Below are positions 1 through 5,220 of a stretch of 11,196 bases of DNA, in pieces; position 1 is the stretch's first letter; each line of letters opens with the position of its first letter. Below the pieces are notes generated by a model, which saw only the letters and a program-made list of their open reading frames with translations, was not told where the DNA came from and made no database searches. The DNA comes from Chloroflexota bacterium (lineage in GTDB: Bacteria > Chloroflexota > Anaerolineae > CG2-30-64-16): NCBI GenBank assembly GCA_029555885.1, contig JAKPQT010000486.1, forward strand, positions 1-11,196, given 5' to 3'. The translations under genes and the position numbers were made by a program.

Positions 1-1041
1 GCGCCTCATCGCCGCACCCCTAACTGCCAACCGGCGCGCAGCCCGCGGTACCGGATCCGAACGTTCACAAACTACACCTTCGCTGGGCCAGTCTTCGGGA
101 TGGACGCCGCGCCCAATGGCAACCTCTGGGTAGCGGATGCCGGTGCGGGCATCGTAGAGCTCAGCCGCGGCAGCGGAGCAGGCACGCTCGTTGCCTCTCT
201 CCCCGGCGTGAGCGACGTCTCTGCCATCAATAAGAATGCCATGTTTGCCGTAACCGGTGCGCCGGACCGTAAGTTGTACCTCGTATCCACGGATGGCACG
301 GTGCAGGAGATCGCCGACCTCGGCGCATATGAGGACTCGGTGAACCCGGATGGCATTGAACCGCCGGATTCGAATCCCTACGATGTAGAAGCGCTTGACG
401 CAAACACGGCCTTGGTGGCCGATGCAGGGGGAAACGATCTCCTCATCGTGGATATGGCCGGCAACATCGACTGGATTGCGACGCTGCCGCTGGAGATTGT
501 CTCAACGGCCAACATCAAGAGCCTGGCAGGTTGTCCCACTCCACTCGTCCCCGATCTCGCCTTTGCATGCGGACTGCCGGACACGATGCCGACAGAGCCC
601 GTAGCTACAAGCGTCGCAATCGGGCCGGACGGCGCATACTACGTGAGCGAGCTGAAGGGTTTCCCCTTCCCAACCGGTGAATCACGCATCTGGCGCATCG
701 AGTCCGGCGCGCGTCATGCCGAGTGCGGGACCAGCGACCAGTGCAGCATCGTGGCCGATGGCTTTACCTCGATCGTGGACCTGGCCTTCGGATCGAACGG
801 CACGCTGTTCGTGACCGAGCTTGACGAAGCAAGCGCGGCAGCAGTCGAACTTGGTGTATTCTTCGGCCTGCCCGATGTGCTGCAAGGCGGAACGGTCAAC
901 GCATGCGACTCGAGGACGTGGACGTGCAGCGCGGTGGTCACCGAGATCCCTGTGCCCACCGCCGTCGCAGTACACGGTATGGGCAACGTCTACTACACGC
1001 AATCTGGCCTGGGGCCTGCGCAAATAATCCGCCTGAAGTAA
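1..1041 (+). CDS. ScyD/ScyE-family beta-propeller protein, 5'-partial
   Basis: The frame is open from the first base of the window to TAA at 1039-1041, giving 346 visible residues. I see repeated propeller blades of the type 'APNGNLWVADAGAGIVEL', 'GPDGAYYVSEL' and 'GSNGTLFVTEL', ending with 'VYYTQSG' and a C-terminal 'IIRLK'. This pattern is typical of ScyD/ScyE-like proteins, secreted beta-propellers named after the scytonemin cluster but widespread in bacteria with no pigment role. Four cysteines in a Cys-rich blade (residues 239-305, 'ECGTSDQC' and 'CDSRTWTC') suggest extracytoplasmic disulfides. The first ATG in frame is at 100, but clear family sequence ('TNYTFAGPVFG') already precedes it, so ATG 100 is not the real start. 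Residues before about 20 look less like the family, and no start codon or signal peptide is seen in frame, so the true start is upstream of the window or the edge carries a frameshift. Its ligand and role are unknown. Confidence 0.8.
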   Translation, partial: APHRRTPNCQPARSPRYRIRTFTNYTFAGPVFGMDAAPNGNLWVADAGAGIVELSRGSGAGTLVASLPGVSDVSAINKNAMFAVTGAPDRKLYLVSTDGTVQEIADLGAYEDSVNPDGIEPPDSNPYDVEALDANTALVADAGGNDLLIVDMAGNIDWIATLPLEIVSTANIKSLAGCPTPLVPDLAFACGLPDTMPTEPVATSVAIGPDGAYYVSELKGFPFPTGESRIWRIESGARHAECGTSDQCSIVADGFTSIVDLAFGSNGTLFVTELDEASAAAVELGVFFGLPDVLQGGTVNACDSRTWTCSAVVTEIPVPTAVAVHGMGNVYYTQSGLGPAQIIRLK

Positions 1042-1081
1042 TGGCGTGACCTTGCAGGTTGCGCTAATGGGCTAAAATGCT

Positions 1082-1115
1082 CCGGGCCGTCCTCTGAGGA
1101 CGGCCCGGCAGTTTT
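1082..1115 (+). terminator. Rho-independent terminator, probably bidirectional
   Basis: A perfect 11-bp GC-rich stem (CCGGGCCGTCC, 1082-1092, with GGACGGCCCGG, 1098-1108) closes a five-base loop and is followed by CAG and TTTT at 1112-1115. It lies 41 bases after the stop of the ScyD-like gene. On the minus strand the same stem is followed by GCATTTT, so it could also stop transcripts coming from the convergent kinase-like gene that ends at 1173. Confidence 0.85.
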
Positions 1116-1172
1116 GCCTAATGTGCTGGCGCTTCGCCACAGCATATCATGCCTCATATCGCAGAAAACGCG

Positions 1173-1808
1173 TCAGCTTGACTGCTCGCGGTCGACCGCC
1201 TGCACTGCCAGCACGATCATCTCCACGGCCGCGGCGGGCGGAATGACCGCAGTGTTGATGGCGAGGTGGTAATGGCGCAGGTCCTTCCACTCGACGTTGT
1301 TGTGCATGTGGCGGATGGCCTGGCGCTTTTCCTCGTCCGAGTCGGTGATGCGCCGCCGCGCCTCGCCTTCGGTGATGCCATAGCGTGCGGTCAGCCGCTG
1401 GACGCGTGTATCCGGTGACGCGTACAGATGGACGTGGAGCGCACGGGGCCAGTTACGCAGGACCATCTGCCCGCCGCGGCCGATGATGACGACGTTCCCT
1501 TCGGTCGCGTACTCCTCCAGGGTCTTGCGCACGATCTCCGCATAGGTCTTGTCGTCCAGCGCGAGGCGCTTGTCGAAAGCTGTCGGGGACTTGCTGTAAA
1601 GCGAGGTCATTTCCGTGCTGACCAGCCTGGCGCGGCGGGCGAAGCTGCGCTCCATCGCGAGCACAGCATCGACATCCACGCCCGCGCGCGCCGCAACCTC
1701 GGACAGCATCTCCTTGTCGATCCGCCGGTAGCCGAGCTGCTGGCAGAGGGCATCAGCGATCTTATCGCCTTCGCTGCCGAGCTCGCGCGAAAGGGTGATG
1801 ACGGCCAT
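1173..1808 (-). CDS. Cytidylate kinase-like family protein
   Basis: This 211-residue protein matches the cytidylate-kinase-like P-loop family, which is related to CMP kinase but usually of unproven substrate. The N-terminus has the family nucleotide-binding loop 'SRELGSEGDKIADAL' (residues 7-21), followed by 'LGYRRIDKEML' at 25-35. The central strand is 'NVVIIGRGGQ' at 105-114, then 'ALHVHLYASPDTRVQRL' at 123-139. A lid-like basic region is at 150-166 ('ARRRITDSDEEKRQAIR'), and 'YHLAINTAVIP' near 180-190 resembles the C-terminal strand. Length fits the family. I chose ATG 1808 because GGAGGT lies five bases upstream. The longer frame to 1991 would add 61 residues that look unlike protein and would cross the promoter. 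The loop has GSEGDKI and not a classical GxxxxGK[ST], as is common in this family. Transcription ends toward the shared terminator. It is a likely cytoplasmic nucleotide-binding enzyme; CMP phosphorylation is an inference from homology only. Confidence 0.85.
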   Translation of the reverse strand: MAVITLSRELGSEGDKIADALCQQLGYRRIDKEMLSEVAARAGVDVDAVLAMERSFARRARLVSTEMTSLYSKSPTAFDKRLALDDKTYAEIVRKTLEEYATEGNVVIIGRGGQMVLRNWPRALHVHLYASPDTRVQRLTARYGITEGEARRRITDSDEEKRQAIRHMHNNVEWKDLRHYHLAINTAVIPPAAAVEMIVLAVQAVDREQSS

Positions 1809-1857
1809 GCTGCACCTCCATGTGGCTGCACCTGGGGGACGCCTGTCGACTGAGGTC

Positions 1858-1863
1858 ATTATA
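1858..1863 (-). promoter_or_regulatory. -10 box for the cytidylate kinase-like gene
   Basis: A perfect TATAAT reads leftward at 1863-1858, 49 bases before the ATG at 1808, leaving a short leader that ends in a strong GGAGGT. I could not find a good TTGACA match at 16-18 bases upstream, so the -35 is weak or absent. The rest of 1809-2060 shows no gene, repeat or clear terminator. Confidence 0.5.
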
Positions 1864-2060
1864 GCACGGTTTTGGCTGTCAGTGAGAGGGATTACGCGGG
1901 GAGCTGGCGTCTTGCATCGGCAGGCGCGCTGAGGAAAGCCCCATGGTCGCACGGGCGGCGTGCGTTGCAGCGACACTGCGCGCACCTGCAACCGTACGCG
2001 CCCTAAGCCGCGCAGGCAGACCTTCCTTGTCTGATTCCGCGGTGAGTCTGTGGTTTCGCC

Positions 2061-2309
2061 CTACGATCGGGGCTTCACCCGGACAGCCGTGCCGAAGCCC
2101 GAAAACGTGCGATCCACTCGACTCTCGGACATGCTGCTCTGCACAGAGAAACTCACAATCCAGTCGGCCTTCAGTGAGTTGCCCTGGCTGACAACATCCG
2201 CGAGCAGGTCCTGATATGAGGCAAACGGGCCAGCATAAACGACGCCCAGGTACTTCGAGATACGGAATCCTTGAATTCGCGCCGAACTGACAATATTAGA
2301 CGCGTCCAT
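2061..2309 (-). CDS. Small YbjQ/heavy-metal-binding-like protein
   Basis: This is an 82-residue protein without signal peptide or membrane segment. The order of motifs resembles the YbjQ (DUF74, 'putative heavy-metal-binding') family: an N-terminal 'IQGFRISKYLGVVYAG' (residues 12-27), a helix, 'LKADWIVSFSVQ' (about 46-57) where YbjQ has a GANAVIG-type strand, and a closing 'GFGTAVRVKP' like the family's final GTAVR strand. It is shorter than the roughly 100-residue family norm and lacks much of the long middle helix. There is no Cys or His, so metal binding is not supported by the sequence; the family name is historical. ATG 2309 follows GGGGGTGAGG with very short spacing. The gene starts 37 bases after the stop of the FGE-like gene, on the same strand and with similar low GC, so the two are probably co-transcribed. 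The family assignment is tentative. Confidence 0.55.
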   Translation of the reverse strand: MDASNIVSSARIQGFRISKYLGVVYAGPFASYQDLLADVVSQGNSLKADWIVSFSVQSSMSESRVDRTFSGFGTAVRVKPRS

Positions 2310-2346
2310 TACCTCACCCCCTGTTCAAGTAATCTGTCTTTGACCA

Positions 2347-3438
2347 TTAGCAACAGTCGTCACAAGCACATCGAAACCCAATGTACACATTCGGATCAGA
2401 GCGCCGTTCTGCGACTTCATGAGGATATTCAGGCCTGTATATGCCCAATCGAAAATAAGTTGTAGCCATATCCTGATAGTCCACCCACGACCCACCCCGT
2501 ACCACTTTGGTCGCATCGCTTGTTCTGGACATGGCGTTGTGCGGATTCCTGACCGGCGCAGATCTATAGTAAGTCGCCAGATACCAGTCGTCCACCCATT
2601 CCCATACGTTGCCCGCCATATCATATGCGCCAAATGGGCTGACTCCAGCCTTGTAGCTGCCCACGGGCGTTGTATTCCCGACGCTTTCGTCCGTATTTGA
2701 CTTCTCGGGATCCCAAACATTGCCCCAAGGCCAGATGAGGCCCTCTGTTCCCCTTGCCGCTTTCTCCCACTCAGCCTCGGTCGGAAGCCGCTTACCGACG
2801 AACCTGCAGTATTCACTGGCATCATACCAGGATATCCCTACAACGGGGTGCTTATCATATCCACTTCGATAGCGACCATTTTCCCAGTGATCAGGTACCC
2901 TGCGATCGTCCTGCACGACGAATTCCTGATATTGCTCATTGGTTACCTCAAAGAGATCAATCCAATAACTATCAAGGTAAACTCTCCTGGCGGGACGCTG
3001 ATCTGACTCTCCCTGGTCGTCACCCATTATGAAATCTCCAGCCGCAACAAAAGCCATGTCGTTAGACGGTGTGTTGTCAGGATTCCGAACCAACAAAATC
3101 AACAATGAAGACACGATCGCGACTGTTGTCAGCGCTACGATGACGAAAACTCTCTTCGTGTTACGACCAAGGGGGTTGTGTTGAGCCGGTTGGGGAACTG
3201 ATGGGAGTTCGATATCGATTTCTGGCCGCTCGCGTTTGATGCCGTTGAGCAGTTCGCCGATCATGTTGCGTGTCTCGCAGTAGCGAATCAGTTCCCTTGC
3301 CTTGTCATCCTTGGTGTTACCAGGCAGATTATCGTAATCAATGCCGAGATCAAAGACCAGACTGCGCAGTTCACCCTCGTTGAAATGTCCATTGATCAGT
3401 TCCCGAATCCGAGAGCGAAACGATAGTTGGTCATTCAT
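2347..3438 (-). CDS. Effector-associated domain + TM + FGE-sulfatase-like (C-type lectin fold) protein
   Basis: The protein has 363 residues in three parts. Residues 4-72 form a helical domain ('FNEGELRSLVFDLGIDYDNL', 'GNTKDDKARELIRYCE') of the death-like effector-associated-domain (EAD) type, an adaptor found in bacterial NTPase-centred conflict systems. Residues 96-117 are one membrane helix with basic residues (GRNTKR) just before it, predicting N-terminus inside and C-terminus outside. Residues 128-358 are a full FGE-sulfatase domain: 'MAFVAAGDFIMG', 'EVTNEQYQEFV', 'PVVGISWYDASEYC', 'KRLPTEAEWEKAARG', 'PWGNVWD', 'GAYDMAGNVWEWVDDWY', 'VVRGGSW' and 'IGFRCA'. True formylglycine-generating enzymes carry two copper-binding cysteines just after RGGS[YW]; here that stretch (315-335) has none, so catalysis is unlikely and a binding role fits better. 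The tail ends CACDDCC, with four Cys in seven residues. ATG 3438 was chosen because the EAD starts directly after it; an in-frame TTG at 3456 is the alternative. GC is clearly lower than in flanking operons, suggesting transfer. Confidence 0.88.
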   Translation of the reverse strand: MNDQLSFRSRIRELINGHFNEGELRSLVFDLGIDYDNLPGNTKDDKARELIRYCETRNMIGELLNGIKRERPEIDIELPSVPQPAQHNPLGRNTKRVFVIVALTTVAIVSSLLILLVRNPDNTPSNDMAFVAAGDFIMGDDQGESDQRPARRVYLDSYWIDLFEVTNEQYQEFVVQDDRRVPDHWENGRYRSGYDKHPVVGISWYDASEYCRFVGKRLPTEAEWEKAARGTEGLIWPWGNVWDPEKSNTDESVGNTTPVGSYKAGVSPFGAYDMAGNVWEWVDDWYLATYYRSAPVRNPHNAMSRTSDATKVVRGGSWVDYQDMATTYFRLGIYRPEYPHEVAERRSDPNVYIGFRCACDDCC

Positions 3439-3552
3439 GGCTGTACGATCCGCCAAAGCTCAATCTCGTCCAAGCTGGTGGCATCGGTGGTGCGCTGCTA
3501 GAGGGTGATCGCGCGCAACAACGTGATGGTTGCCCCGCCACCACGCGCGTCA

Positions 3553-3579
3553 ATTATACCATACATCACAGTGGCGCAA
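3553..3579 (-). promoter_or_regulatory. Extended -10 promoter for the FGE-like/YbjQ-like pair
   Basis: Reading leftward, a perfect TATAAT at 3558-3553 is preceded by TGG, which makes an extended -10 (TGnTATAAT). A partial -35, TTGCGC, lies at 3579-3574 with a short 15-base spacer. Transcription would begin near 3546 and give a leader of about 100 bases before ATG 3438. The remaining sequence of 3439-3704 shows no convincing gene. Confidence 0.55.
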
Positions 3580-3698
3580 GTTCACGCGAAGCCACTTCAG
3601 CAGCCATGAGTCGCGGGACTACCAGGTCAGGCTGGCTGCCGGCGCACCAAGTGCAGCGCCAGGCTGCGGCTCGGCGGTCCGCTTGGTACAGGTCGCGG

Positions 3699-3717
3699 GC
3701 GCGATCAGAGATCGCGC
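3699..3717. repeat. Short perfect inverted repeat over the stop codon of the surface-protein gene
   Basis: GCGCGATC (3699-3706) and GATCGCGC (3710-3717) form a perfect 8-bp stem with an AGA loop. The TGA stop at 3707-3705 sits in the hairpin. No T-run follows on the minus strand, so it is not a standard intrinsic terminator. It might mark the 3' end of the operon transcript or be chance in a GC-rich region. Confidence 0.35.
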
Positions 3718-5207
3718 GAGGGCGGCTTCTTGCGGCCGTGGGTCACATCGGCGCCGGGGCGCGGCGCGCGGGGCGCGGGCGGCGGGTCGAAGCGCGGGGG
3801 CGCGGACCGCGGCGCGGTGCGCGGGGGCGGGGTGCGGACGGGCGCATGCCTGCGCCGCGCCAGCAGCCAGAACAGCGGCACGGCTAGCAGCGGCAGCAAC
3901 AAGAGCGGCCACCACGGCAGCTCCGCGCGCGGGGCGGGCGCAACAGGCACGACCGGAACAGGCGTCTCGGTAGGCGTCGGCGCCGGCGTCAGCGTGGCGC
4001 TCGGTTCTTCGCCCATAGCCACGGGTGCGATGTACTGGTAATGCACGCTGGCCGCGGCCGACAGCGCGGGCGAGCCGTCGGCGAATGTGATATCTGCCGA
4101 GTAGTCGAAGTCGGCATCCGCCTGCCCCGTGCCGACTAACTGCCAGATGACCGACTGCGCGCCCCCGTTGACCGGCACGGTCGGCACCGGCTTGGTCAGC
4201 GTCTCGCCTGCCGCCAGTTCCAGGCCCGGCGAGAGCGCCAGCCGCGCTTCGCCCCCGGTGAAGTCCGCATCGGACAGGTTCGAGACCCACAGCGTGGCCG
4301 CAAACTCCGGGGCCTCGCTGGTGATATTGACCGGCGCATCGAACCAGGCCGAGCCGCCGCCCGTCCCGGCCAGCCCGTAGTACGTCACCCAGGTGGTCGA
4401 CGCGCCGGGCGCCAGCTCGACCGGGAACCAGTAGATGGCGACGGCGCTATCTCCGACGGCCATGCCGTCCGTGATGGCGTAATCCCACACGCTGTCCTTG
4501 ATCTGCGGCCAGCGGGCGATGACGAAGCGGTCGGGCGTCGTCGCGCCGAAGCCCGTCAGGATGCCCTGCCCCTTGAGGCTGGCGGGGCTGTAATCGCGCG
4601 CCTCGAAAGCCTTCCAGTAGGCCGGCATCTCCTCGCGGCCATACTCCCGCTCCACGTCGAAGTTGCCCGTGCCAGGCACGAAGAACGGCGCGCGATCATT
4701 CCCGCCGATCATCGTGTCTAGCATCACACGGATGCCGACCTGAGCCGTGCTGCTCCCCTCGTTCACTGCGGTGACCGCGATCCTGACCGTGTCGTCGCGG
4801 TCCGTGTACGGGTTAAGCGCAGGCATGAGCTCCTGGGTGATGGCGACATCCTCGACGGTCCAGTGCAGGGTCGCCTTGTCCGGGCCGACCTCGGGCCGCG
4901 CTCCGCTCCGCCGGAGCAGCGGGGCATCCACCTGCGTGCCGTCGCGGATGACCCGCATGGAGGTAAAGGAGGTGAACCCGCCGCCGCCGTGGCCGAACAT
5001 CAGCCGCTTCTGGTCGTCGTCCGGCGTGCTCGGGTCGCCTGCGACCGAGCCGATGGTGAACTGGTTGAACGCGCTGACATCGACCTCGATGGCCGCGTTG
5101 CCGAAGGTGTCCCGCTCCGGCGTGAACTGCCGCGCCGACGCAGGCGGCGGCGAGATGAACGCCAGGAGCAGGGCAAGGCAGAAGATGACAAATCGAGCCT
5201 GTTTCAC
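3705..5207 (-). CDS. Secreted, C-terminally membrane-anchored surface protein with basic Pro-rich cytoplasmic tail
   Basis: The protein has 500 residues. A signal peptide spans residues 1-25 (Lys/Arg, then 'FVIFCLALLLAFIS', cleavage after 'PPPASA'). A large beta-rich extracytoplasmic region follows, roughly 26-300, with 'MLDTMIGGNDRAPFFVPG' and a YYGLAGTGGG stretch. A second domain with CARDB/Ig-like features lies at about 305-398 ('SNLSDADFTGGEARLALSPG', 'ADITFADG'). Then come a Thr/Pro linker (about 399-429, 'TPAPTPTETPVP'), one transmembrane helix (about 430-450) and a 50-residue Arg/Pro-rich cytoplasmic tail ending 'RKKPPSRDL'. The start is GTG 5207: GGGGAG lies six bases upstream and the signal peptide starts at once. 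The same frame runs on to 5729, but that extra part is an antisense shadow of the scaffold gene. The gene follows the scaffold gene by 13 bases, so the pair is almost certainly translated from one mRNA. I recognise no enzyme active site; the role is probably surface or envelope attachment. Confidence 0.85.
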   Translation of the reverse strand: MKQARFVIFCLALLLAFISPPPASARQFTPERDTFGNAAIEVDVSAFNQFTIGSVAGDPSTPDDDQKRLMFGHGGGGFTSFTSMRVIRDGTQVDAPLLRRSGARPEVGPDKATLHWTVEDVAITQELMPALNPYTDRDDTVRIAVTAVNEGSSTAQVGIRVMLDTMIGGNDRAPFFVPGTGNFDVEREYGREEMPAYWKAFEARDYSPASLKGQGILTGFGATTPDRFVIARWPQIKDSVWDYAITDGMAVGDSAVAIYWFPVELAPGASTTWVTYYGLAGTGGGSAWFDAPVNITSEAPEFAATLWVSNLSDADFTGGEARLALSPGLELAAGETLTKPVPTVPVNGGAQSVIWQLVGTGQADADFDYSADITFADGSPALSAAASVHYQYIAPVAMGEEPSATLTPAPTPTETPVPVVPVAPAPRAELPWWPLLLLPLLAVPLFWLLARRRHAPVRTPPPRTAPRSAPPRFDPPPAPRAPRPGADVTHGRKKPPSRDL

Positions 5208-5220
5208 GGTATGCTCCCCA

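Noticed and set aside
1123..1145. Imperfect hairpin TGCTGGCG..CGCCACAGCA
   Set aside because: It has a bulge and no T-run on either side; the nearby hairpin at 1082-1115 explains termination better.
1809..1991. Longer start for the kinase-like protein
   Set aside because: The 61 extra residues are unlike protein sequence and span the TATAAT box; ATG 1808 has a near-perfect ribosome site.
2347..2520. Possible diversity-generating-retroelement variable region at the end of the FGE-like gene
   Set aside because: The C-type-lectin-like fold suits such targets, but no reverse transcriptase, accessory gene or template-repeat copy of the 3' end is present in the window.
3530..3973. Plus-strand 147-residue frame starting in the intergenic region
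   Set aside because: Its later part is antisense to the basic tail of the surface protein, low-complexity Arg/Ala, and no ribosome site is seen.
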